A stretch of DNA of 64,000 nucleotides from Colletotrichum lupini. Its lineage: Eukaryota; Ascomycota; Sordariomycetes; Glomerellales; Glomerellaceae. Under the pieces are notes generated by a model, which saw nothing but the letters and a program-made list of their open reading frames with translations, was not told where the DNA came from and did not search any database. Below are positions 34,280 to 46,900 of this stretch, piece by piece (position 1 is the stretch's first letter; each line of letters starts with the position of its first letter). A program made the position numbers and the translations under genes. The stretch is taken from NCBI RefSeq assembly GCF_023278565.1, contig NC_064675.1, forward strand, positions 6,076,001 through 6,140,000, written 5' to 3'.

Positions 34280-35197
34280 GCAGCAGCCATCTCTTCCACC
34301 TCTTTTTCTCTTCCTACAACACACTCCACACGGCCGCTCCGTCGTTGTTGTCGATTTTTCCTCTTTTCTTCGTGAGCTTCTCGTCGCACTCGTCGCCGCT
34401 GTTCACCAATCCAGAATTTGGCGACGCCTGCAGAGACGACAAGCTTGTATTGCATAATTTGCTACGCACAGTACCGTCCTGTTTTCGCAGACCACCCCCG
34501 GCTCGCTTTGTCTCGACCTGCGGCTGTCCACGCCCACCCTCCACTCTCTGGAATTTCCGCCGCTCCTGGACGGACACAACCGAAACCACAACAACCCACC
34601 ACCGACAGCCACCTCTCGTCGCGGGTCATTTGCTCTTCACTCCTCTCTCCAGTCGAGTCGTCTGCATCTTCCTTTCTCAAACTCATGCCACAGCGACTGG
34701 CGCAACATCCAAAGTCGTTGCTGAACCAGGCGCTCGGGTCCCTTGACGACTCCACGTAATCTGCGTGAACGAAAAACACGAGACGAGACCGCCGAACTAC
34801 CACCCACACTTGCCTCGTCATCCTCCTCACTACTCCTGGACGCCCACCGACGACGAATAGGATTTTTGCGTGGCATCGCAACAACTCATACGAGCGCAAC
34901 ACCGGCTTTCCCGTCGCTTACCGCACCCGACTAGCTCCTTCATGCCTGTCGCAAGTCGTTAGGCACCCTGCAGGCAGTCAACGGCTCCGTGCCTCATTGT
35001 TAAGAACAAAACCAGACCAGCAACACTTCTAAGCTTTGGACCTTTCAACTCGATCAAACTTCTCTCCCACCATTCCGACCACTGGACCGCAGACCTCATC
35101 ACAGCAGTCGATCGAAGGTCCCTGGTCCATTGCCGACCGAAACGATCGGTTCTCGAATTGCCGTAGAAGACTTGTGTAAAACCCGTGGAAAGCGGCC

Positions 35198-38100
35198 ATG
35201 GCCGCGAACATGCAACACATGGCGGGAGCGGCGGGAATGATGCAACAGCAACCGCCGCGTCCCCGACCCTCCCAGGTTCAGTTGAACCAGTTTCTTTACC
35301 AGACCATGCTCGCCCAGCAACAGCCTCACACAGGCTGGCAAGCTGGCGTGGCTATCCAGGAGCGCATGATCAAGTGCCATAACTTGTACGTTGAGTCCGA
35401 CTTTCACCCTCTGACTTGCCCTGTGTCGCGCCGTGACTGACACGACGTTTTTCTCCAGGATCACAAACATTGGCCTTGCCGTGCCCAGCATAGATTTCAT
35501 GAAGGCGGCAGAAGTTGGCGTAAACTTCGAGCGCGATGCCTTCAACAAGTGTCAAGATAAGGTAAGAATTTGAGCGAAGAAGTTTCGCCATGATGTCTCT
35601 CCACCACTAGGGAAACACTAACATGATGATGTAGGCTCAATACGAGGCCCAAATGAGCAACAAGACGAACGAGTTCTTCCGACGACGACAGGCGAACGAG
35701 CAGACCATGACCAGCAATCTCCAAGCCCAAGCTGCGGCACAGGCTCAACAACAGCTCATGATGAACCAAAACGCGGCTATGCAGAACCAGATGGGGCGAG
35801 GAATGGGCCAGAACCAACAGCAGGGCTTCCAGCATCTCCAGCACCAGATGCAGGCGTCGCAGATTCCTCAACAGGGCCAGATGGGTGTAAACATGGGAAA
35901 CCAAGGTGGCCAACCGATAGGGCCCAACCAGCAGATGTTCCAGATGCCCGGTGGACAAGGACGACCACAAAACGGCATTCCCACCGACGCCTCAAACCTC
36001 ACACCGCACGATCAGCAAAAGGTGATGGAACTCGCCCAAAAAATGGCATCCGCCTGCCCCGATCCCCAGAAGAATCACTACCGCAATATTGTGCAGACCC
36101 GGGTTGCACAGAGGGCACAGGAGTACACCGCTCAAGGCAAGGATCCGGTCTTGATCTGGTTCCAGCACCAGGCCTTCCAAGGCCTGTCAAAAAACGCCGC
36201 TCTGGCCAGGCAGCGACAGCAACAGGGCGGCATGCCGCCCAACATGAACCCTGCTCAAGCCCAAGCCATGATGCAAGCCGGCAGAGGACAAATCAATCCG
36301 GCGATGATGAACGCGGCAAATATGCAGTCTGGCAATGGGGACTTTGGCCAGTTCACCATGGAGAGCATCATGAACCAACAAAAGGCGGGCATACTAGCCC
36401 AGGAGCAAGGCCAGATGGTCGTACCTGCGAGCAACGGCCCAGCGCGCAACGCCACGCCGCAACCCATCGCTGGGGGTCAAGGTCAGGGAATGCCTAATCA
36501 ACCTGGACAGAATCAAACACCGCGACCAAACCAGGCTCAGCAACAGTTGAGTATGCAGCAGGCGCAACAACTCAAAATTGAGCAACAGCAGTCGCAACAC
36601 GCGGCACAGATGCGTGCTCAACAGCAAGCCAGACAATTACAGGGGCAGCCGAACGGTCTCGGTGGCGCACCGCCATCCCAGAGCCCGGGTATGAACACCC
36701 TGAACACCCCCATGCGCCGTCCTCCGAGTGCCATGAATCCCATGGAAGGCCAGAATGGGCAACAGGCAAATGGTCCCTTTGCTGGCACTCTCGACCCCCG
36801 TTTCAACCAGGGCAACCAACGGCCGATGGGCGCAGCGGGCAACATGAACATGACCAACACCCCGCTTTTCCACAGCATGATGGCAAGCATGAATCCCGAG
36901 CAAAGGCAGGCTGTCCACGGTCTGCCACCAGACAAGCTGAACGAAGTCATGCAGAAGTGGCAGGAGCAACAGCGCAAGATGCAAATGAATGCTATGGGCA
37001 ACCCAGGCCAGATGCAGGGTCGACCAGGGCAACTTGGACAATTCAACGTTGTCAATGGCAATCAGTTCATGAACAACGGCATGATGCCTCAGCAAGCGCA
37101 ACCAGGTGCTCCTGCTCCTAACAACCAGCAGCAACTCATTGCCCAGCAACAGCAGATGTTGAACCGATTGAGGAACCAGCAAACACCTGTAGCACCGGCT
37201 CACCAAGTCATGATGGACAGCATGGAGCTACCGCCACCAGTCCTCCAGCAAGTAGGAAACCAGCTTCGCGCTCCTCCTGAGTTACGCAAGTGGAAGGACC
37301 TACGACAATGGCTTGCACAAAACCCCGTACAGCCACAGTTGCAACAACATCTCGAGAGAATTCAGAGATCGCAGTTCGCGACCTACATGCAGAGGCAGAT
37401 GGAGAAACGCAATCAGCAGCAGGCAGCAGCGGCGGCAGCGCAGCAGCAACAAACGCAGCAACCGCAACCGCCACAATCTCAGCCGCCTCAGCAGGTCCCG
37501 CCACAGGCTCAACTACAGCAAATCGCACAGCCGCCTCAACAAGCTCAACCTCAAGGACCAGCGCAGCCACAACAGAATGGGATGCAGCCCGGCAACGGCG
37601 TACAGAATCCGCAGGCACCCAACCAACCAGGCATGCCGCCTGGCATGCCGAGTATTCCAGCTCACATGATTCAAGTGACGCCAACTGATATCATGAACGC
37701 TCGCAAGGCGAACCCCAAGATTGCTAGCCTTACCGACGATCAACTGAGACAGTTCATCATCCAGATTAAGCAACGGCAGATGGCTGCCGCGATGCAAAAA
37801 GAGATGGCCATGCGCCAGGCTCAATCACAAGGGCTACCGGCGCCGGGAGGACCAACCATCCCAGTGTCTGCACCTCAACCACCTCAAATGCCACAGCCCG
37901 GTATACCCGCAAATATCACCCCGACGCCCGCGCAAGCGCCACCGGCACCGCCGAAGCAGCAGAGCGCTACTCCTGATCAGAAGGCTGTTGCCAACGCCGC
38001 GGCACCACAGAACAACACCAACAACAACAACAACCGTCCGGCCTCGAGCAACCAAGCACAGCCTCCGAATCCCTCGCCTGCGACGCAGCAGAAGAACCTC

Positions 38101-39971
38101 AAGCGACCTAGCACTGACGAGCCTGCTGACGTCCCTCAGGCATCTCAGCAGCCTCAGAGGCCGACTGCCCAACCAGGCCAGATGCGCCCGTTCCCGAACT
38201 TTACCCCAGAGCAAATTGCGGCCATGAATCCCGAGCAGAGGGCCAAGTACGAGGCAATGAAGAGTCGTCAACAGGCCATGCAAGCTGCAAGCTCGGGCAT
38301 TGCACCTACGGAGAACGACTTTGACAAGCTCAGGCGCATCGGTCAAGAAGAGCAGAGGTTGATGATGACGGAGCATATGCCTGATATCCCCATGTCACCA
38401 GAGCAGCGTACAGAGACTTGCACCAAGCTCATGAAGATCGTGGTCGACATGGGCAAGATTGGAAAGGCCCTGGGACGCTGGTATGCCGCAACTCGTGATG
38501 ATCAGCGCGCCAAGAGCTATTTCCGAGCTGTAAGTGGACAATCATGCGCGTTACTGGACGTTGACAATTTATTAACATGATCTAGCGACTCCGTATGATC
38601 AGACAGTTCACCGACGGTGAACACATGATGAACCCGAAGCCAGTCTTCAGTGTCAGGCCCGCCGAGATCGACGAGGTTCGTCGACTCCTCGAGAGCATGG
38701 CGCGCGACTGTGCCTCCCTCGGCAAGAAAGCCGGTGCCGTGCCACCACAGCAAGGCCAACCCGCAGCGCCGAACCAGGCCGGTGCTACTCCTTCTCAAAG
38801 CGGGCAGGTGACGCCATTGAGTGCGGCCAACTTGGAGAAGCAGACCAAGGCTTTGAACAATATGCACCAGCGGTCCAACAGCAAGAGCGGGGCCCCCCCA
38901 GCTGCACCAACGACGAGCCAGCCTCCATTCCCGTTTAACGCAACCTCTCCGCATGGCGATCCTACTTACATGGACAGGCCAAAGGTGAACAGGGACAACC
39001 TGAAATTGCCCAACCCGCGAAAGAAGGCCAAGACTGGGGCGCAACCGACGCCGCCCCAGCAGCCGAGCCAGACAACCCCGTCGCCCCAGATCAGCAAGTC
39101 TGGTTCCCCGGAACTTAAGAGGCAGGCCATGCCCGAACCCAAGGCGCCGCCAAAGCCCATGTTCTTGTGCCCCGAGGCAGACTGCGAGATGGCAACAACG
39201 GGCTTCCCTTCAGAGCAGGCGCGACAGACGCATGTTCAAGAAGAGCATGTCAAGCCTCTGGAGGATCCCATGAAGTTCATGCAAGAAAACTTGGCTCTCT
39301 CTTTGGGATTGGATGCCAACGGTCAGGTGCCAGTCACTGCACAACCAATGGGCCAGAACGCATCCAAACAAGGCCAAACACCAGCCAGCAATCCGGGTGC
39401 AACGCCAATGTCTCGAGATGCGTCGATGCAGCGTACGGGCAGCAAGGTGGGAGGGAAGGCACAGGACAACAAGCTTGCGGTTGGCAAGACGGACAACACT
39501 CCCAAGATGGAGAACAAGCAGCCCGAGATGGCGGCGGCACCGGCTCCGACGATGGACGCGTGGGCAACGACGGTCAACCCACAGAGCCTGTTCAACAACC
39601 TCGGCAAGTTCGAGCTCGGCGCCAACGGAGTCATCAGCGACATGGCCGTGTACCGGTCACAGACACCGAACGATACACCCGAGTCGAGCAAGGACAGTGG
39701 ATCATCGGAGCCCAACAGCGATATTTCAGAGGGTGTCCACCTGGACATTGACCTCAACTGGCAACCAGTCGACATGGACGTGCTTCTTGATATGAACAAC
39801 ATCAACATGGACGGACTTGACGGCGGGGCCGAATTTGAGGGGCTGATGCTAGAGGAGGCGATGGCGCCGATGGAGCAGTTCCCTAACTGGGATGAAGTGA
39901 CGAATGACTTCAACAAGCCGTTCCAGTTCGACAACAGCCTATACTCACTCGATGTCTCGTCGTCGATGTGA
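35198..39971 (+). CDS. med15: Mediator complex subunit 15 (Med15/Gal11-like)
   Basis: A Mediator tail subunit that contacts transcription activators. Four exons: 35198-35385, 35459-35561, 35635-38529, 38586-39971. Introns are 73, 73 and 56 nt with clean GTACGT/GTAAGA/GTAAGT donors; the second has CACTAAC before its acceptor. The product is 1523 aa. Residues about 25-100 form a KIX-like helical domain (GWQAGVAIQERMIKC...), the expected activator contact. A long Gln/Pro/Asn/Met-rich region follows (about 120-1000). A conserved helical block comes next (about 1030-1105, TKLMKIVVDMGKIGKALGRWY), split by intron 3, which I take as the fungal Med15 domain. Near 1254-1285 is a Cys2His2-like motif, C-x4-C-x15-H-x4-H (CPEADCE...HVQEEH). 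The acidic C-terminus (VDMDVLLDMNNINMDGLDGG) resembles an activation domain. The start has GGCCATGGCC context. Confidence 0.92.
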
Positions 39972-41465
39972 AGAATACAGACGAGGAGCAAAGTGACAAG
40001 GAGGAAGCTGAAAGAGGATTAAAAAAAATTAAAACAAAAAAAGTGACCGACAAATACGATGGGAAGCGGATGCTGGATACCCCCGGGAGAGAGTTCCACG
40101 AATGACGACCAGCCGGTTCATTGGATGGGTGGGCAAGGTTAGCATTGGGAAAAGCAAAGGGTTCGGCGTTCCTCCGGCAGAGTTGCAGACTGGCTCAGTG
40201 TGCAGGCTCTGGGCTGGTCTCTTTTCGAGCGTTTGTGGTTTTTTCTTGATGGTATACGGAGAAAGTTGTTTGCCTGGGTGGTTTGAGGATGCGACGAAGA
40301 TGATTACATTTCACTTCTCTTTTCTTTGCTGTCTTTTGAAGATTATTTCATTTGGAGAGACAGCTACTTCTACATGTTGTATGTATCGGAGGAGGGGAGG
40401 CCGAATTGATTTAGTTAGTTTCCTTGGCGAGGACGAAAGCGTCAGCGCAACTCTCGCAAGGGCGAGAGGAATGATACCCGAGTTTACAAACGAGCGTCTC
40501 GTGAGAGTGTGATTGTGAGATGTTGCCATGTCCGAGAGTGTCCTGAGAGGCTTGAAGCTACAAACAAGCACGTTTGAGTTGAAAACAGGTGGAGAATGAG
40601 GAGAGGGAGGAGGGAGGACTCGCCCATGCCAGTCAAGCGCCAATGTCAAGGCCATGGAAACGACGCGTGGTGGTTGATATTACCCCAAATTGACTAACAG
40701 TTGACGGGAAGGGTATCCGTAGGTACCTTGGGTCGGTTTCTTTGGGGCGGGAAAGAGGTGTCAGGTCGATCCCAGCGGCGTGGACCCTGAACGGTGCGTG
40801 GGTGCGTGTCCCCCGGTACCTGCATTTCCATGTCTCGTTAGCGCTAGGCCAGATGCGATCGACCGGGTGGCTAGGCGGACCCTTGCCAACCTGGAAAAGT
40901 TGCAACGCGCCTCTGGGGACTAGGTACTCTTCTTCTGCACTGCGGGTGGTGGGTGGTGTACTTATGTAAGCCGCGGTCTGGAACACGGTTGGTAGTTCTA
41001 GGTTCTCGCCCCCCCCTCCCTACCCTGCCCAGCGCCCCTGAAGAGCGCTATAATGCACTGTAAGGTTCCCTGACTTTTGGAAACTCTCAGCGGTGCAGCG
41101 TGTTAAGGTAAGGTAAGGTAGGTAGGTAGGTGACGGGACCCGACGAAAGCAGTGACGTGCCGCGGGCGGGTTTTGGACTTTTTTTGACGCAGCAGGGGTA
41201 CGCGACCGAGTATGCCAGCCACCAGACAGGGGGGGCGATGAAGCGGGCCGCGATTTTGGGGCGGTTTCTCTTTACTCTCTTTCTTGTTTCTTTTTTTTTT
41301 GCCAGGTTTGCTTTCTATTGTATAGTGATGTTCATGCGGTGAAGAAGCCGGAAAAGTGCGCTACCAAACGCGGGTACGCGGTCCCTGAGACGCTACCATT
41401 CTACCTACATATTCCTTCTCAGACAAACGGTCAGAGGTGCACCGCACCACCCTTTTACGCGTCTT

Positions 41466-41522
<57 letters not shown>

Positions 41523-42522
41523 CACTGGATCATTATCATACCTTGAGGTAGTCCATGGAATACCTGACCAACACACATTAGACAGCTCCCTTTCCCCTTT
41601 CCCCCTTGGTTGTGAGAAATTTCATCTCTCCTCCCTAAAGTTCTCAAAAGGGGAACCAAGGTTTTTGTAACGTCGAGTACCGGAACATCAGACGTCAAAA
41701 ATGTCAAACGTCAACAAACAGTTTTGTTGCTGTTATTTGTTTTGTTTAGAAAATAAAAACGCACGGGCAGAGGGCGGGAAGGGAAGCGCCTCAGAGGCTC
41801 GGAGGCTCACGTTCAGTTCAGTGGGTTAGGTTACCGCATTCTTGTGTTGCTACAGCTGCACGCGGGCGGGAGCCCGTTCGTTCTTCGTTCGTTCCAGGTC
41901 GGGTTGGGTTTAGGCTCAGAGGTCAGAGGTACCTTGACACTGGACGTGCCTCTTCTCCCCCCCGAATCCCCATCACCCCCAGCACTGCACGTCGCCCAGC
42001 TCCATCCACGGCACGCCACGAAACACGCTCCGAGAAGTTCGCTTGAGAGCTTTTTTTGTAAATTGGCGATTTACGTGGGAATAGCAACTTCCCTCTTCCT
42101 TTTCCTCTCTCTCTTTCTCTCTCTCACTCTCTGCTCCGTATCCCTCTTCCTCTCTCTCTCCGCGTGTACCTTTACTGGGTATTACCTTGGGGCTTTTCAG
42201 CTAAGGTGCTTTACTCTGCCTCTTTCCCCCCCTCCTCCACACCAACACGCTCTCTCCCATCCCGTCAAACTACTCCGTGACCTACCCACCTAACCTCCAA
42301 TCAACAACCACTCCGAGGATCCAGACCCCCAACTACGTCCTCTTCCCTCCCTTTCCCTTCCCCCCCCGAAGCTCCCTTTCCTCCAAACTTTCAACGGTGG
42401 TGCAGGAAAGAGGAAAAAGGAACCATCAGGTATACACATAACACGGTCTTTACCAACCCATCAACACAAACACAGTACACTGCACGTACACAGCAGCAAC
42501 ACCAAAAAGACAAGAAAAAGTC
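39972..42522. other. Spacer between Med15 and the Whi5-like gene
   Basis: Begins with an A-rich 3' flank of Med15 (40018-40043). It holds TAGGTAGG-type repeats (41105-41131), the long TG tract at 41470, and a strongly CT-rich stretch (42095-42400) just upstream of the next gene, probably its promoter and leader. No gene seen. Confidence 0.55.
41470..41521. repeat. (TG)26 microsatellite
   Basis: A perfect 52-nt TG tract, the longest microsatellite in the window. Long alternating purine-pyrimidine DNA can form Z-DNA and is expected to be length-variable. Confidence 0.95.
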
Positions 42523-43940
42523 ATGGACCCCTCATCGCCGGCAAAGAGACGCGCCCTCGCGCCCCTGGACGCGAACGTGAACGCGATATCGTCGCCCACG
42601 AAGCTGCACAAACACTCCAAGCTGGGGGCGGCGCCCCAATCGCCGCGTAAGAGCAGCATCGGCGGCAGCCCCGTCAAGTCTCTCAATCTCAAGAGGTCCT
42701 TTGCCGCCGCCGCCGTCGACATCTTTGACGAGAACGCACTTGTTCCCAAGAAGAAGCAGTGTCAGGAGCCCGCCTCTGCTCTTGCCGCTGCTTCTAATGC
42801 TACTACTACTACTACTACTACCACCACCGCTGCACCCGTAGCTGTAGCTGCACCTGCGCGAGAAGTTGCACTGGCACCTGAAGCTACATCACCAGTTCCT
42901 GCTATTCCATCTGCATCCGCGGCCGCATCGACTCCCGCACAGACGGAGATGGAGATGGACGTTGATCCCGATGCCACGGAGGTGAGAAGATATCCCAAAA
43001 AGAAGTCAATTGACAACGTACATTGGGAATTGGTGCACTGATACGCGTGCCATTGACAGACCCAGAGCGAACAATCAGAAGAGCAGAACCAGCAAAGCGA
43101 ACAACAACTAGAACCCGAGGTGGTGCAGGGCGAGAACGAACTGCTGCCAGAACAACAGCAGAAAGGGTCGCGGCACGAGACACCGCGAACCCGCTCCGCG
43201 TCCCCCGCAGACACGTCGGCCGTGTTCGACACCTCGGCCATGGACACGTCCCAAAACACCACCATCCTCACCGAGCCAGACGCAGAGCAGGCTAGGACCC
43301 TGCCGCCGCCGAGGCCGAGGAGGTTATTGACCCGCGAGGAGGCGCGACAGGTACGACTTTTCTTATCTCAATTCTAATCCTTCGTTATGCCGGATCATTA
43401 TCTTGGATCGACATTTGGAAAAACAAGATCGCTGACTTTGATGGTTCATAGAAAGCTCGAATCCTTCGACTGAAACTCGGACTCGCGAATTACAAGCTCC
43501 AGACAGGGCAGGAGAACGTGCCGCTTGACAAGCTGGAGGTGAAGCCGCGACCGGGGCAGCAACCGCAGGAGACGAAGATGCAAACGCAGACGCAGACGGC
43601 GGAGAGGGCTCTGCCGAGGGTCATGGTGCAGCCGCCGTCAAGACGTGATGGCCCCCCCGAGAAGGACGCCGAGGAGGAGGTTGTCGAGGAGACTGAGACG
43701 GACGAGCCCGCGCAATCGCAGGAGTCCGCCGAGGCCGAAGCGGCGACGACACGGGCACCACAGGTGCAGGAAGAGAAGGAATCTCAGAACGTAGTCAGCG
43801 TCCTGCCGCGTCTCGATATGGATAACCTCAAAGCTGGCAACGACGAAGACGAGCCGACGAGTGCTGTTTCGGGTGGTATCGTGAGCAGTCTGCTCAGTTT
43901 GGCGAGGGGTTCGTCATCCTCCGTTTCTACTTCGTCATGA
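42523..43940 (+). CDS. Whi5/Nrm1-like G1/S transcription repressor
   Basis: A probable co-repressor of SBF/MBF-type G1/S transcription factors, acting in the nucleus. Three exons: 42523-42981, 43060-43350, 43452-43940, with 78- and 101-nt introns (GTGAGA...TTGACAG; GTACGA...TTCATAG). The product is 412 aa. The joints keep one frame, and the second rebuilds the diagnostic GTB motif: LTREEARQ then KARILRLKLGLANYKLQTGQ (residues about 243-270), ending ENVPLDKLE. This is the Whi5-family core that docks on Swi6. The rest is low-complexity and rich in Ser/Pro, Glu and Ala, with an early SPAKRRALAPLD and several S/TP sites (SSPTK, QSPRK, GSPVK) that would suit CDK phosphorylation. The sequence alone does not separate Whi5 from Nrm1. 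ATG 42523 is the first in frame after a CT-rich leader. Confidence 0.8.
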
Positions 43941-46900
43941 CGCGCCGTTGGTGGGGTGGATGGATATATCTTGGGTTTTGGGGGCTCGTGAAAAAAAAGG
44001 CGTTTTATGTTGGGGAGACTTGCATCGCATCGTTTCGGTCCGACTCATCGTCGACCGCGTCCCGCGTCGGAACTTTTTTTTTTCTTCTTTATTTTTGCAT
44101 GATGTTTCGTCGCAGCAAACGGGTTGATGATAGTACCGCGCCATTATCATGGCTCAGAACAGGGAGATGAGGGGAGTGGAGGGGAATACTTTGGTATGTC
44201 TGCATGAAGTTGGGATTGGGATATATCCCCATTGTCAGATCGGGTCCTCTCGAGCATGGAGGAGGGAGAGCTTGATTTATTGTCAGAGATGTAATTCCTG
44301 GGCAAAACCTGTACGCATCTCATGATGGAAGGATGGTCACACTTTTTTTTTGTTGCAACCCCAAGCTGAGTTGTCAGCTTAGCTTCATGGAAGAAGCTGC
44401 ACAATCTACAGCACGAGGAAACGGCGTTGTGGGCGCTAGTATTGCCTTGGTTGGAAGCTAGAGCTTGAGCTTGAGCTGGAGCTGAAATGCCGGCGAAGCC
44501 AAAAACAATTTTTTTCTTGCCTGCATGAACGAGGAAGTTGCGTCGTTGATTCGCTATTGATATACCTAATGAAAAAAGTGACACAAGGTTTGGATTCGGC
44601 TGTGATGAGGTTCGTCGATGTTGGATGTGACTTTCTGGGATGATGATATTATGAATTGTCTTTCGGCCGGTCGGTCGGGGTTAGGTGGTGGATTGGTTCT
44701 CGGAGCGGGATGGTGCGGGGGAGGCGGAAGTGAGGGGGAGCGGGGCTTGCTGGAGGTTTTGGTGGGGCCGCGTTCGGCGCGGGTACGGGGTTCGAGTGGG
44801 GTCGTCCCAATTTCTCGGGGATCGGCGCTTGGCTCGGCGCGGTCGACGAGGTGGTTGGGAACGAGGTTCGCAAGGACGAACAGGCGATTTCAAGGCAATG
44901 GGACAGATGGCGGTCCAGGGGTTGACTGCTGTTGTTGTGTTTTGCGAGCGGGTAGTATCTTGAGGTACGTAGGGGCATGTTGGTTGTAGGAAGAGTTTAG
45001 ATGTTCCGGGTAGCTAGGGACGCTGCCCTGGGGTTCTGCGGCTCGGATGCCGCGGACGGCGGTGTCGCGCAGAGTGGCGAGGCCATGGTGGCCCATGGTG
45101 CTCTGGTGAGCGGTGTCTCGTTGCCAGATCTCGAACGGCTTGATGTGGGCATAGTGTTGTTGTGTGCGGGACATCGTGGTGTGATTTCGCGAGCACGCGG
45201 GCGCTCTTTTTCACTTGTTGATGGAACTAAGACATATTTACGTAGTCTCATCGGTCAGGAGCCAGTGCGTAGTCTTTTTTTCCTTGGCTTGGCCGAGGGT
45301 GAGTGGAGGTCGGCATCTGATTGCAGGTAAAAAAAAAAAAGTAGGATGATCTCGCGTTTTGCAGAACTCGGCAACTTTGGCGGCCATCTTCCGCTGTTTA
45401 ATCAGAAGAGAGTGATCCTTTGTGTAGTAGACCCAAGTCCGCACGACATATCTATTGCGTTGAACACTGGGGGGTTTTCAGAAATCGAGATCCTTGCCAG
45501 CTGTCATCTTTCCGTGGTTCCCGTCTGTTGCGTATTCTAATATGAACAATTACCCATGTAATGGAGCTGTGAGATGGCGTTGGTGGCGCTGTCTGCTGTA
45601 CTTCTTGTATGTAGTGCTTTCCCTATCCCCTTTACATTGTTCACGATAAGGACCAAGACGGAGGTCGCCGGGGCGCCAAATATAGCAATCGGCTACATCG
45701 TCTTCACCTTGCAGGTAACATGTGTGCTCAGTCATCAGATTCCTAAAGGTTCATGGGACATTTTAAAGAACGGGACCGACCATACTACGAATAGGGGGGG
45801 AGGGGGGCGCGCGGTCTCGTGTGAACATGGCCAGCCAGTGTGAAGTACGGGCCTATAGCACAAGCATGTGTCTGGGGATACCTCCTACTGACGGCTTGCG
45901 ACGGTTTCAGACGTGCGCGCACGACATTAAATGGGCCACTTCCTATCGTACCATTTTATCGAGAGCCATTGCGCTTTCCGGACGGCAGAAGCATGGAAGT
46001 ATGTATGAGTGGGATCCAAGCAAGCGGCACCATCTTGTTGACACGGGTGTTCGTCGCCAGAATCTTGGCCGACAAAGTCAGTGGGATGGCAGACTATTGT
46101 TGGAAATAAGTTCCGAGGTATCCTTCGCAACAACTAGGTATCCGGATCCAGGGCTGTTACCCTGGTGTCGGGGTGAAGTTCTCCGCTTACAAGCCACCTG
46201 TTCCATATTCCGCTCCGGGGGAGACCCCGAGAGACGGAGCGCAGGGCGATCAAATCCCTGTCCGAAATCTCCTGCCGTCTTCTTTGGATGTTCTGGAGAC
46301 GAGTGCTCCACGGAGGGGGATTGTGGTCAACGGAGAGGAACGTGTTTAAAGCGTTGTCAGCGGATAGTCTGTATCCTGGGCTCGGGAAGGAAGACTTTCC
46401 TCTCAGCTTCTACGACCTGTCAGTATTTCTCTGTCAAATCTCATCTTGCAAGGATTGTTGCGGTTGGATTGTCCGTTTCGATGCTTGGTTATGCGAGGCG
46501 TACGTATATAAATGGCCAGAACTATGGCTCTAGATAGCTTGAGGCAGCCAACTGAAGATGAACGAGGAGGATGGGACAGTTACGAAAGACGTTTTCTAGC
46601 TTGGTTTCACGAGTATATAAGTAGGCGAGACCGTGCAACGTAGAGCACTCGATGTGGAGATGTCCTACTTATCCTTCTCGAGGCCCAAGACTGTGCCGGG
46701 CGCCTAAGCGAACTAGCAACTAAGTATCGTGTAGGCTATAAGACGGCAGTCGCTTTGGGATCTTCCAAAAAATAGGGACATGGGTAGAAGTGCCGAATCG
46801 GGTGTCAGTCCTAATCTGGGTACCATTGATAGTGTAGTCGAACGTAGCGTGACATACGAGAGGAGGGCGTGAGAGTAAGAGAAGGTTTAGCTTAAGAGCA

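Larger units (their letters stand above)
19675..35197. other. Large gene-poor spacer, about 15.5 kb, ending in the Med15 leader
   Basis: No frame with recognisable domain content on either strand. The longest frames (21675-22367, 25441-26254, 33252-33956) have Ser/Arg/Pro-rich chance-like composition and no consistent start or splice pattern. It contains the microsatellites and homopolymer runs listed separately and three copies of the GTACTCCGTAC-type motif (21840, 24585, 32640). The last 1-2 kb are pyrimidine-rich and probably include the promoter and 5' leader of Med15, perhaps with a leader intron. Lineage-specific small genes or long non-coding RNAs could be hidden here. Confidence 0.5.

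Noticed and set aside
45574..46537. Overlapping + frames, the first starting with a hydrophobic stretch
   Set aside because: The hydrophobic part is short and runs into glycine-rich low-complexity sequence; no convincing splice joint links the frames and no family was recognised.
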